A stretch of 64,000 nucleotides of DNA, taken from CAWBBA01 sp963729795 (lineage in GTDB: Bacteria > Desulfobacterota > Desulfomonilia > Desulfomonilales > Desulfomonilaceae). The notes below the pieces were generated by a model. That model did no database searches. It was not told the DNA's origin and was given only the letters and a program-made list of their open reading frames with translations. Of this stretch, positions 16,038-24,363 are shown in pieces. The translations under genes were made by a program, and so were the position numbers. The stretch covers positions 564,968 through 628,967 of the forward strand of contig CAVSPC010000016.1 of assembly GCA_963729795.1 (NCBI GenBank), written 5' to 3'. Positions within the stretch are counted from its first letter, which is position 1; each line of letters opens with the position of its first letter.

Positions 16038-18086
16038 TCAGATGGTTCGTCTCTCACCATGCCGACCTCGAACAGAAATTTTCGCGACGTTAATGAATTC
16101 GTTAATGTCGTCAGGGGAGTCTATGATTTCGTTTCCCTTCATGACTCTCGAACGGATGTAACGCGGCCGATTTTTTACCTCCTCAAGCACTTTTCCCAGG
16201 TAATCCCCTAATATGCTGAGCGACAAGAGTTGGATTCCACCCAGTCCCAGGATCAGAATAATGACAGTCGGTATGCCCTTGGCATTTGCCGGTGGATAAA
16301 GCAAAGCAGATCCCAGATAAAACAGGCCCATAATCAGACTGACTGCAAACATGATGGCTCCAAGCCTTTGAATATATTCCAACGGCTTGATGCTGAACGA
16401 GAAGATCGCTTTTTTCGCCCACCAGATGTTCTTAAGAAAATTATTTGTTGACCTGCCGAACATACGCTCGGGCCTCACGTATAGGACTCCCGTTTGCCTG
16501 AACCCCGCCCAAGCTCTCAGTCCTCTCAGAAAAATGTCCTTCTCGGGGAACTTAACGATGTAGTCCACTACCTTTCTATCAATTAAGGAAAAGTCTCCTG
16601 CATCAACAGGTATTTCTACGTCGGACAAATGTCGAAAAACGCGGTAAAACAACTTATACAGGAACTGTAAGTGTAAAGGTGCCACTCGCCTTGTTCTGAT
16701 GCCGTAAACCACTTCAAAACCTTCATCCCACTTTTTGATAAAGTCCGAGATCAACTCCGGTGGGTCTTGAAGATCGCCATCCAGCAGCACCACCGCATCA
16801 CCGGTGGCAATCTCCATGCCACTCAAAAATGCGGACTGTGAACCGAAATTGCGAGAGTGAGAGATCCCTATCACGTGAGGATCACGGTGGCACAGTTGGC
16901 AGATCACTTCTTCATCTTCTGTCGGGCTACGATCATTGACGAACACGATCTCGTATTCTACGCCTTCGGCCTCGAAGACTTTCACGAGCCGCTCGTGCAT
17001 AATCGGGATCGCCTCATGGTCACGATAACAGGCAATGATAGCGGAGACTCGTCTAGTAGTTTTCGGGACCGGTGCAAATCGAATGATCTTTTTTGCCGCG
17101 TTCTCCCACAGTCCGGCCAGTTTCAGACCTTCATCGAACGTGATCCGATGTTGCCATCCCATTTTCTGCAAGGCAAGACTCGGATTGCCGAACCATTCCG
17201 ATAAGTCCCACTTGCGATTTCCCATACTTCCGAATTTTGGCTCTGCCTTCACATCAAAAATGCGTCTTGCGATCTCGGCAACTTCTTCGAGAGAAGTCTT
17301 TGTCCCTGATGCGATGTTGATTGAAAGCCCCGGTTCAGTCTTGCACACTGTCAGGGCGGCCTTCACCAATGCTCTCATGCAGTCGTCTATGTATACGAAA
17401 TCTCGTGAAATATTACGATCGACAAACGGCGGAAATGTCCCGTTTAAGACATTTGTCAGTAACACCGGTATGAGACGGTCACGCTCTTCCCACGGTCCAT
17501 AAACGGAGTAAAGTCTCAGATTCACACACGGAAAGCCCTTGATTCTGCCGTAGTACTTTACGAGATACGAACCGGCTGCCTTGGATACTGCATAATGGCT
17601 ATTGGGTAGGAGCTCGTCCGATTCATCGGGAGCCGAGCAATTCAAACCGTACTCGGAAGAGCTTCCCGCCTGCACGAAGGCATCACATCCGTGTTCAAGC
17701 AAAGATCGAATCAGATGTAATGTTCCCAAATAGTTTACATCGTGAATGCGAAGCGCATCGCTCTGTCTTTCATATCCGCCATAAGCGGCCAAATTGAATA
17801 CTGTTCTCGGGTTCAGTTGAGAAACGACGTCAGCCACCTTGTTTGAATACGTAATATCTACCGACAAGCAAGGGTGAAAGCTGTTGGGCGAGTTAGCCAA
17901 CCTCCAACTGCTCCCTACGTCTCGGGACACTCCGTACACATCGTCGCGAAGACTCGACAGCCGGAAAAAAAGATTTGCGCCTATGAAGCCGGATGCGCCG
18001 AAAATAGCGATGGGACCGGAGAGCCGCAGAGCATTTTCGCGATCGGCATCATTCCAATAGTCGGGAAATAGGGAATTGTCAGTCAT
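16038..18086 (-). CDS. Fusion of NAD-dependent epimerase/dehydratase and GT2 glycosyltransferase
   Basis: I place the start at the ATG at 18086. The longer frame to 18227 runs through palindromic repeat DNA and adds a non-conserved arginine-rich stretch. Residues about 25-330 are an extended SDR sugar-nucleotide enzyme with GASGFIGAN (Rossmann loop), the catalytic Y-x3-K (HYAVSKAAG) and SSSEYG. Residues about 345-590 are a GT2 domain of the polyprenyl-phosphate glycosyltransferase type (IIACYRDHE, VLLDGDLQDPPE). The last 100 residues carry two transmembrane helices, as in ArnC/GtrB. One protein could therefore both make a nucleotide sugar and load a sugar on a polyprenyl phosphate. The context is a glycan cluster on the minus strand. 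Confidence 0.88.
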   Translation of the reverse strand: MTDNSLFPDYWNDADRENALRLSGPIAIFGASGFIGANLFFRLSSLRDDVYGVSRDVGSSWRLANSPNSFHPCLSVDITYSNKVADVVSQLNPRTVFNLAAYGGYERQSDALRIHDVNYLGTLHLIRSLLEHGCDAFVQAGSSSEYGLNCSAPDESDELLPNSHYAVSKAAGSYLVKYYGRIKGFPCVNLRLYSVYGPWEERDRLIPVLLTNVLNGTFPPFVDRNISRDFVYIDDCMRALVKAALTVCKTEPGLSINIASGTKTSLEEVAEIARRIFDVKAEPKFGSMGNRKWDLSEWFGNPSLALQKMGWQHRITFDEGLKLAGLWENAAKKIIRFAPVPKTTRRVSAIIACYRDHEAIPIMHERLVKVFEAEGVEYEIVFVNDRSPTEDEEVICQLCHRDPHVIGISHSRNFGSQSAFLSGMEIATGDAVVLLDGDLQDPPELISDFIKKWDEGFEVVYGIRTRRVAPLHLQFLYKLFYRVFRHLSDVEIPVDAGDFSLIDRKVVDYIVKFPEKDIFLRGLRAWAGFRQTGVLYVRPERMFGRSTNNFLKNIWWAKKAIFSFSIKPLEYIQRLGAIMFAVSLIMGLFYLGSALLYPPANAKGIPTVIILILGLGGIQLLSLSILGDYLGKVLEEVKNRPRYIRSRVMKGNEIIDSPDDINEFINVAKISVRGRHGERRTI

Positions 18087-18186
18087 GGACGCGGCCCTGT
18101 AGAATGTCTCCGAAAAAGGATTCGACCCAAGAAGAGGACCCTCCCGGACCCTCAGGCGTAAAAATAGCGAGACTCTCAGAATTTGA

Positions 18187-18234
18187 GAGCCCCAGCGGGG
18201 CTCAATGACAGTAGCCCGGCAATTCATTGCCGGG
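18187..18234. repeat. REP-like double hairpin, copy 1
   Basis: Two adjacent hairpins: GAGCCCC/GGGGCTC with a 3-base loop (18187-18203) and CCCGGCAA/TTGCCGGG with a 4-base loop (18215-18234), joined by ACAGTAG. The same two hairpins with the same connecting CTACTGTC word occur in opposite orientation at 28784-28853, so this is a dispersed family. Confidence 0.7.
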
Positions 18235-18256
18235 GGACGACGAGCAATGATTGAGT

Positions 18257-18312
18257 TCTTCGTCCCCAGGGCGCCCGAAGGACGAGTCCTTCGGGCGCCC
18301 TGGGGACGAAGA
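18257..18312. repeat. Near-perfect 56-base palindrome (27-bp arms, 2-base loop)
   Basis: The left arm 18257-18283 and right arm 18286-18312 are exact reverse complements, separated by GA. The arms are GC-rich (GGGCGCCC core). It lies in the gap between the minus-strand transketolase and fusion genes, directly after the REP-like hairpins. There is no T-tract on either side, so it is not a classic terminator. Palindromes of this size are prone to deletion, and its exactness suggests recent formation or selection. Confidence 0.85.
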
Positions 18313-18476
18313 GAGTACTCTTGGCCGCTTATTCCCGGCGATAAATCGCAGGGCTACTATCGGGATGTCCGTCCAGGACAGCAACGCTTCAGCAATCAAT
18401 CAACCTTATTCTAAAGCCTATGCCTCCCCGGACTCTTTGAAAGGCCAGACAGAACTAGCCTGTATCGTTTTACTTT

Positions 18477-19427
18477 TCAATCAGAATTAGCGAGACGGCG
18501 GAAAGCCTTTCTTTCAGACTTCGCTATCAATTTCGCGGCGATGCCTTGCGCGGAAAGGCCCGCTTTGTCCCGCAAAAAGTGAACACTGCCGCATACGCAG
18601 GGCATCTCATCGGGAATTCCCAAACGAAGAACTTTGCATGGAAAGCCGTTTTCCGCAGCCACTTCTGAAACCAAAGATCCAAGTCCACCACATAGGTAGT
18701 GCTCTTCAACCGAGGCGACCAGAGGAAACTGTTCGAGCAATCGGGTGAGGTCGTCCGTAGGAGCCGGCCGAAGCGATGATACAACCGCCACAGTAGCCTC
18801 AAAGCCCTTCTCGGCCAGAATTGTAGCCGCTTGTAGTGCTTCGCAACTTATGTTTCCGATAGACACGACCAAAAGATCTGGGCCTTCCCGCACGATTTCC
18901 ACGCGTCCCAGGCCGAATCTGCCGTCCAAATTCGGCAATGTCCAGTTATCCTGCTTACTCATTCTATAATAAATAGGTCCGGAAATGTCATAGGTCCTAT
19001 GTAAAGCACTTACTGCCTGCGCATCATCGGCCGGTACTATTACGGTGAGTCCAGGCTGGACACGCGCTATTGCCAAATCTTCGAGAGCATGATGCGTGAA
19101 GCCTGCGTGGCCGTATTCGAAGCCACCTCCGACTCCGATGATTCGGACAGGCAGATTGTGCAGAATCGGTCCGTTGCGCATCTGTTCGTAACCGCGCATG
19201 GAGGCGAAAGTTGCGATGGAATATACAAAGGGGATGTACCCCGAAGCTGCCAGGCCCGTAGCCAAACCGATCATGTTGGCTTCGGCCACTCCGACGTTAA
19301 AAAAACGCGATGGATAAGCTTGGGCAAACTCTTCCAGAACCATGAAACCGAGGTCTGCGGTCAACAAAATGATCCGGTCGTCGGATTCAGCTATTTCGCA
19401 AAGTGTTTGAGCAAAAGCATGTCTCAC
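18477..19427 (-). CDS. Transketolase, C-terminal subunit
   Basis: The 316-residue protein matches the pyrimidine-binding and C-terminal domains of split transketolases. It contains the catalytic Glu region RFFNVGVAEANMIGLATGLA, GGFEYGHAGFTHHALEDLA, and a C-terminal domain starting near residue 190. It overlaps the N-terminal subunit gene by 4 bases (19424-19427), indicating translational coupling. Together the two subunits would transfer two-carbon ketol units between sugar phosphates with thiamine pyrophosphate. Location in a glycan-type cluster suggests a dedicated supply of a sugar precursor rather than the general pentose-phosphate enzyme. That is inference. Confidence 0.93.
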   Translation of the reverse strand: MRHAFAQTLCEIAESDDRIILLTADLGFMVLEEFAQAYPSRFFNVGVAEANMIGLATGLAASGYIPFVYSIATFASMRGYEQMRNGPILHNLPVRIIGVGGGFEYGHAGFTHHALEDLAIARVQPGLTVIVPADDAQAVSALHRTYDISGPIYYRMSKQDNWTLPNLDGRFGLGRVEIVREGPDLLVVSIGNISCEALQAATILAEKGFEATVAVVSSLRPAPTDDLTRLLEQFPLVASVEEHYLCGGLGSLVSEVAAENGFPCKVLRLGIPDEMPCVCGSVHFLRDKAGLSAQGIAAKLIAKSERKAFRRLANSD

Positions 19428-20236
19428 GGGGCATCGGCCTCCTCGATCTCACGCATGGCTTGAATATATTGTTCGTCGGACAAGGGCAGGTAATGCCACT
19501 CCACTTTGCCCTCCATGAATGACACCCCTTTACCGCTGGTGGTATTCGCAATTATTACTTTCGGCGGGCCGCCGGCAGTGTCTAGTCCCCGAATTGTCTG
19601 CCGAATCTCTGCCCTGTTGTGCCCGTCCACTTCGTGAACCTCCCAACCGAAGGTTGCCCATTTTTCTCCGAGGGGACTCAGGTCAATGACATCCTTGGTT
19701 TTTCCAAAAGCCTGTTGTCCATTATTGTCAACTATGGCTATCAGGTTCGAAAGATTGTGATGAGCGGCGAACATGACCGTTTCCCACAAGGATCCTTCAT
19801 TGCATTCCGCGTCACTCGCCAGCACGAAAATTCGGTAGGACGTGCCGCTCAATCTTGACGCTAGGGCCACGCCCGCTCCAATGCTTAGACCGTGGCCGAG
19901 AGATCCGGTAGAAAACTCGATGCCTTCAAGGCTATGTTCCGGATGGACCCCCAGCAGGCTTCCATCGCAGCAATAGGTCTGTAACTGGTCTCTGTTAAGA
20001 GTGCCGTTGAGGCAAAGGGCGGCGTACAGTGCCAGCGCGGCATGTCCTTTGGACAGTATAAAGCGATCGCGCAACGGGTCATTCGTACCCGGTAAATTCA
20101 ATTCACCTTCAAACAGCACAGCGATAATGTCGGCCACGGACAAGGCCGAACCTATATGTCCGACATAGGCTCGTTTGGACTCTTCAATGATAATCCTGCG
20201 AACACTGTTCGGGGGAAACGGTGGATATGCGGTCAT
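19424..20236 (-). CDS. Transketolase, N-terminal (thiamine diphosphate) subunit
   Basis: The frame is open to 20362, but the first 42 residues look unrelated to the family. The ATG at 20236 starts about 18 residues before the conserved GHIGSALSVADI, so I choose it (270 residues). Features: SKGHAALALYA, GSLGHGLSIGAG, and the diphosphate-binding segment SDAECNEGSLWE with Asp and Asn in place for Mg. No strong ribosome-binding site precedes either start. It is the first gene of a minus-strand run leading into the C-terminal subunit. Confidence 0.9.
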   Translation of the reverse strand: MTAYPPFPPNSVRRIIIEESKRAYVGHIGSALSVADIIAVLFEGELNLPGTNDPLRDRFILSKGHAALALYAALCLNGTLNRDQLQTYCCDGSLLGVHPEHSLEGIEFSTGSLGHGLSIGAGVALASRLSGTSYRIFVLASDAECNEGSLWETVMFAAHHNLSNLIAIVDNNGQQAFGKTKDVIDLSPLGEKWATFGWEVHEVDGHNRAEIRQTIRGLDTAGGPPKVIIANTTSGKGVSFMEGKVEWHYLPLSDEQYIQAMREIEEADAP

Positions 20237-20487
20237 GGAGGTATTGATAGCACACGCTCTCGGGTACTTCAACGCATCCCGAAAATTGCCGTTTCTAAAG
20301 CAATCGGGCCCGGAAACAGAACTTCCTCCGAGCATGAATGAGAGAATAGATGTTAAGAGCAAGATGCCAGGGTCTTACGATCGTCAAACACTGAGAATTG
20401 GCAAAGGCCTTGCGCTGATTCAACTTGCCATTTTCGGGCATTATGATACGCCCTCCGAGAGATTGACTGTACCGGGAGAGGCCCCAG

Positions 20488-20931
20488 ATGAAACTCTTCT
20501 ACATCCTTCTCGCTCTTGTTGCCGGCGTTTGTGCCCCTACTCAAGCCGGAATCAATTCTCAATTGCGCCTCTGGACAAATGATCCAGTCTTCGCAGCAAT
20601 GATTTCGTTCGCAGTAGGTACGGTAGCCCTTCTATTCTACGTGCTCCTTCTTCGGATTCCGTGGCCGGCATTAAAGATCGTCTTCTATTCACCGTGGTGG
20701 ATATGGACAGGAGGTTTCCTGGGCGCTTTCCTGGTAGCCGCATCAATAATTCTCGTCCCTAAGCTAGGAGCCGCCACGATGTTGGGCATCATGGTTGCGG
20801 GTCAGATGGTGGCAGGCGTCGTACTGGATCATTTTGGTCTCGTTGGGTACGAGGTTCATCCTGCAAACCTTTGGCGCTGTTTAGGGGCCCTTTTGGTAGT
20901 TTGTGGCGTAGTTATAGTTAAGAGGTTTTAG
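20488..20931 (+). CDS. DMT-superfamily membrane protein, YdcZ/DUF606 family
   Basis: The 147-residue protein has about five hydrophobic helices. Helix 1 contains the family-like LVAGVCAPTQAGINSQLR with polar residues just after it, and later GFLGAFLVAASIILVPKLGAATMLG and an A-G-Q-M segment follow. These are the marks of the small YdcZ (DUF606) membrane proteins of the drug/metabolite transporter superfamily, which probably act as dimers. A GGGAGAGG ribosome-binding site lies about 9 bases upstream. It is divergent from the transketolase genes. The substrate is unknown. Confidence 0.85.
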   Translation: MKLFYILLALVAGVCAPTQAGINSQLRLWTNDPVFAAMISFAVGTVALLFYVLLLRIPWPALKIVFYSPWWIWTGGFLGAFLVAASIILVPKLGAATMLGIMVAGQMVAGVVLDHFGLVGYEVHPANLWRCLGALLVVCGVVIVKRF

Positions 20932-21049
20932 CAGGCGGATTCTTAAGATCCCGATGCCTTGGGCTCTTGGCAAGGCCGGAGCAGGGTTGACCGGCTGAAC
21001 GCCTGACTATATTAACATAAGTGGTGGAACGCTTCCTTGGAGGTGTATC

Positions 21050-21166
21050 ATGAAAGCCCGTAAAGAATGCTGCTGCATAGGAAGCTTTTGCAGGAAATTG
21101 AACGACGAATCCGATTGTGCGAAGGCTGGCGGGAAAGTTGTGAAAGATTGTTCAGAATGCAAGTAA
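21050..21166 (+). CDS. Leaderless Cys-rich mini-protein (CC-X4-C motif family, member 2)
   Basis: This 38-residue frame has a strong ribosome-binding site (GGAGG, 6 bases before ATG) and a terminator-like hairpin immediately downstream, so it is a complete small transcription unit. It has seven cysteines. The core CC-X4-C-X8-C-X4-GKVVK-X-C-X2-CK aligns with the mature part of the secreted protein at 3181-3390, including the identical GKVVK-x-C-x-x-CK end. Unlike that protein it has no signal peptide, so one family appears to have cytoplasmic and exported members. Metal binding or redox sensing is plausible from the cysteine pairs but not demonstrated. Confidence 0.72.
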   Translation: MKARKECCCIGSFCRKLNDESDCAKAGGKVVKDCSECK

Positions 21167-21187
21167 TTCGGGTCGAAGAAGCTTCGT

Positions 21188-21232
21188 CGGCGTCAGGGTT
21201 CGTACGCAGGTCACCTTGACGCCGTTTTGTTT
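21188..21232 (+). terminator. Probable intrinsic terminator after the mini-gene
   Basis: CGGCGTCA pairs with TGACGCCG across a loop of about 21 bases that also contains a GG/CC extension, and is followed by TTTTGTTT. It begins 22 bases after the stop codon of the 38-residue protein. Confidence 0.6.
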
Positions 21233-21566
21233 GCGTGAAATCCCGGCGGTATACGTTGCTTAATAAATCGTCGGCGAGGTAGCAAAACTTGAAAAAACAC
21301 TAGGGTTGTACGATCTGACCCAATTTACTCCGCCGGGTAAGGCTACAGGCAAATCTTCGTGACTGGAAAGCGCTTCCAAAGGCTATTCTTATTTGTCTTG
21401 ACCGCGAAAGGTCGAGAAGGATATTCTCCGCTCTCATAGCTCTATGTTAGCTATCAGACATACAGGTAACATCAAGCACGTCTGGACGTGACGTAGTGCC
21501 ACGCGCACAGCACGAGATTTTAGAAATCATCGGGGTGGATACATCTGTAGGGGTGAAAACGGTTAA
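21233..21566. other. Intergenic region before the APC permease
   Basis: No coding frame with a ribosome-binding site, RNA gene or strong repeat is seen. The promoter of the permease gene must lie here. The permease start codon has only a weak upstream AGGGGTG. Confidence 0.35.
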
Positions 21567-23417
21567 ATGAAAATCCCTGTTCTCTTGGTCCTCAATTCCG
21601 CCCTTGTGGTTTTCTTTGTATATCTCCTTCGGAAACCCGGATTACTCGCTGATTATGCCAAAGGGCGTTTCTGGCTCACATGGCTCGGCATCGGGGTGAT
21701 AACCCTGATGGATGAGCTGACCTCTGTGTTCTATGCGCCTGCTGAAGCCTATCGCTTTATCGGCCCGGCGGCAATTTTCTTCATCGCTTTGACCTCCATA
21801 CTTATCCGTTACTTCAGTTCCCGACTCGTGGAAATCTCGGAGATCTTGGAACATCACGGTTTGTTCGGCGGCGGAGTCTATTCTTTTTCTTGGCTTGTTC
21901 TGGGACCGGTCGTGTCGTTCATCGCTGTGTCCTCGATCATGGTGGACTACATTCTCACCGCCTGCATTTCAGCTATCAGCGCAGTAGAAAATGGGACCTC
22001 GTTTTTTGCCATGCCTCAATACGCCAAAATGATGACGGCCATGGCAACCGTGTGGGCAGTAGCAGGCCTGAATATCTTGGGCATCCGCGAGAACGTTCGC
22101 TTCACATTTGGCGTGTTCATTCTAGCAGCATTCGTCTTCCTGAATCTCATTGTTTCCGGGGTGCTAGGCCTGGATCAGGGATCTTACGTACGGTTGTATG
22201 GTTCGCTAGGTAATGGATTATCCAGTCTCCAGACGGGCTCATTGACGCAAGATTACGGAATTTTTATTGCCTCAGTTGCGAGTTGCGTTCTGGCTTACTC
22301 CGGGGTGGAGTCTGTTCTTCAAACCGCGGGGTATGCTCGCTCCTGGCGCGAAATCTCGAAAGCGTATATCTTTCTTGCGCTCACAGTAGGCATTGTCACC
22401 CCGGTGGTGGCTGCTCTGGCCCTGTCAGCCCCCATAGACTTTGCCAAGCACGAAGGGGACCTCATCACTCATCATGCCACTATGCTCAACGGGGTTCCAT
22501 TCGGCGTGATTGTGGCCTCGTTGGCGAGCATCACCCTTATTATGGCCGTAAATACCGCGTTCGTTGCTTCCAGCGAACTGATGGAGCGAGTCGCGGACCG
22601 ATACGGTTTTGCATGGCTTATAGCGACCAGCCGAAGACAATCCTTGTACCGCATCCATTTGATCAACGCTGCCTCCTTTTCGGTCATTATCGTTATCACC
22701 GGTGGTAGCCAAATGATTCTGGCGGACATGTACGCTATCGGACTTCTGGCCTGTTTCACTATCAACTTGGGCTCACTTATTCTTTACCGTTATTTTATGG
22801 GTACCAAGGAGGTGATTCATTATTATACGAACCGTTTCGGCACGCTCGTATTGTTCCTGATCTTTTTGAGCTGCTTCTTCTTCCTGGCCTGGCACAAACC
22901 TCACGGTACCGAGCTATGGGCCATTGTAACCGGGTTGGTATTGTTCGGCGGGCTGTTCATGGCGCGGACGCGGGGGCCGGAGATAAAAGCGGTCGCAGAG
23001 ACGGCCAGTCACATGGACATCATCCTGTATCTTGCCGAATCAACTGAAAGTGATGTTCACGTTATTTTCCGCAGACCCCGAGAAGAGGGATTGAGGATCG
23101 CCAGGCAGAATGAGGTTTACGTAAGCTTTTACAACCCCAGACAGGGGGCTCCGCCCCAATTGGCTTCAAATCACTTCCGAATTGCCGGAAGTAAAAGGAG
23201 TCTTTATCAGAATATGATCGCTTTGCTGAAAGTGGTGAAATACGAGTTGCCCGATCGGGCAGTAGTCATTCACTTCGGCTGGCCGTTGTCCTCCTGGCTG
23301 GACCGTATGGCTATAGGGGTGATGGTGTTTAACATCATGCGTCTGCCCAGGCAATTTCCGAGCTTTGATTTTCACATAGATTATGCCGGTTCCAAGCATG
23401 TGACGCCTTCCCCCTGA
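21567..23417 (+). CDS. APC-family amino acid permease-like protein with C-terminal soluble domain
   Basis: The 616-residue protein has about 12 hydrophobic helices up to residue 475. Early features include GVITLMDELTSVFYAPAEAYRFIGPAA and GGGVYSFSWLVLGPV, which resemble the APC (amino acid-polyamine-cation) helix 1-3 region. A substrate-site-like break appears in helix 6 (VASCVLAYSGVESVLQTAG). The last 140 residues are soluble (DIILYLAESTESDVHVIF to the end) and may be a small regulatory domain; I do not recognise it firmly. The protein should be an inner-membrane secondary transporter. The substrate is unknown and no catabolic genes adjoin it. Confidence 0.82.
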   Translation: MKIPVLLVLNSALVVFFVYLLRKPGLLADYAKGRFWLTWLGIGVITLMDELTSVFYAPAEAYRFIGPAAIFFIALTSILIRYFSSRLVEISEILEHHGLFGGGVYSFSWLVLGPVVSFIAVSSIMVDYILTACISAISAVENGTSFFAMPQYAKMMTAMATVWAVAGLNILGIRENVRFTFGVFILAAFVFLNLIVSGVLGLDQGSYVRLYGSLGNGLSSLQTGSLTQDYGIFIASVASCVLAYSGVESVLQTAGYARSWREISKAYIFLALTVGIVTPVVAALALSAPIDFAKHEGDLITHHATMLNGVPFGVIVASLASITLIMAVNTAFVASSELMERVADRYGFAWLIATSRRQSLYRIHLINAASFSVIIVITGGSQMILADMYAIGLLACFTINLGSLILYRYFMGTKEVIHYYTNRFGTLVLFLIFLSCFFFLAWHKPHGTELWAIVTGLVLFGGLFMARTRGPEIKAVAETASHMDIILYLAESTESDVHVIFRRPREEGLRIARQNEVYVSFYNPRQGAPPQLASNHFRIAGSKRSLYQNMIALLKVVKYELPDRAVVIHFGWPLSSWLDRMAIGVMVFNIMRLPRQFPSFDFHIDYAGSKHVTPSP

Positions 23418-23566
23418 GGCCACCGTGGATGCGCCACGCAGGCACAGGCGAGACATTTTGGAGACTGATCGCATTGCCGGTCACCTCTCTCACGGCACGC
23501 ACCTTGCCCGTCCCACCTGGTCCTCCCCCACTGGGCTGTACACTGGGCGGTTTGTAGGAGAGCACC

Positions 23567-23617
23567 CATTCCGGAAAAGAGGAATAATCTCACACTTCCC
23601 CTGACGTGTCCGGAATG
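23567..23617. repeat. Inverted repeat near the permease 3' end
   Basis: A 9-base CATTCCGGA at 23567-23575 is matched by TCCGGAATG at 23609-23617. It lies between the convergent permease and HU genes. No T-tract follows, so the role is unclear. Confidence 0.4.
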
Positions 23618-23674
23618 GTACTCCATCCACCCAGTACCAGGTACACCACAATACTTGACAGTGCGGTCTCGGAC

Positions 23675-23959
23675 TTACTTGGTTTTCTTTACAGCTTCTT
23701 TTAGTGCCTTAGCTGCCCTGAACCGGGGCACTCTTGACGCGGGGATCTTGATCTTTTTTCTGGTCTGAGGGTTCACGCCATTGCGGGCTTTCGTGTGGAC
23801 AGCCACAAAGGTCCCCAGATCAGCAACACGGATTTGACCGTCCTTCGCCTTAAGCGAACCGTGAACCGCACCGACGAAAGACTTCAACACCGCGGCGGCA
23901 GCCTTTTTGGAAATGTTCGCCTCTGTTGCAATGCGGGCAACCAGTTCAGCCTTTGTCAT
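23675..23959 (-). CDS. HU-family DNA-binding protein
   Basis: I start this gene at ATG 23959, because the upstream in-frame ATG at 23974 overlaps the ribosome-binding site GGAGGG. The 94-residue product begins MTKAELVARIA. Its DNA-binding arm contains KARNGVNPQTRKKIKIPASRVP, the HU/IHF signature, and it ends in a Lys-rich helix. HU proteins bend and compact DNA as dimers in the nucleoid. The gene stands alone and is convergent with the permease. Confidence 0.95.
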   Translation of the reverse strand: MTKAELVARIATEANISKKAAAAVLKSFVGAVHGSLKAKDGQIRVADLGTFVAVHTKARNGVNPQTRKKIKIPASRVPRFRAAKALKEAVKKTK

Positions 23960-24151
23960 GACAGTACCCTCCAAATGAAATAGAAGTTTCAGGACCTTGT
24001 TGCGACTCCAAGGAATTGCAAAAGGTTACATATACCAGACTGATTTGTCAAGAGAAATCTGAATAGCACGAATCTATTCACTAATTAGGTGCCAACCGCC
24101 TACGCCCACAAGTGTCATTGAGAGCTAAATGAAGCAGTCTCTTCTTCAGTG

Positions 24152-24196
24152 TGACGGGCATCCTGCCCGTCATTAAACGACAGGCAAGATGCCTGT
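24152..24196. repeat. Two adjacent REP-like hairpins
   Basis: GACGGGCA/TGCCCGTC with a 3-base loop (24152-24170) is followed by GACAGGCA/TGCCTGTC with a 3-base loop (24178-24196). They lie in the 400-base gap between the HU promoter and the efflux adaptor end, where no gene is supported. A related single hairpin (GGGCA-GGA-TGCCC) appears near 32029-32041. Confidence 0.6.
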
Positions 24197-24363
24197 CCCA
24201 CCGTGGATTCACTCTGGACCCCAGATCGGTGTCCAATGTGACGCCTGACTGCAGGATGCCGGTCCTGGCGAACTAACTTTAGGTAGAACCCAGGATCTCC
24301 TCATCGCGATGTTGCACAACCAGCCGCTGCTTATGAAGGCAATTAGCCACCCCTGAAAGGCAA

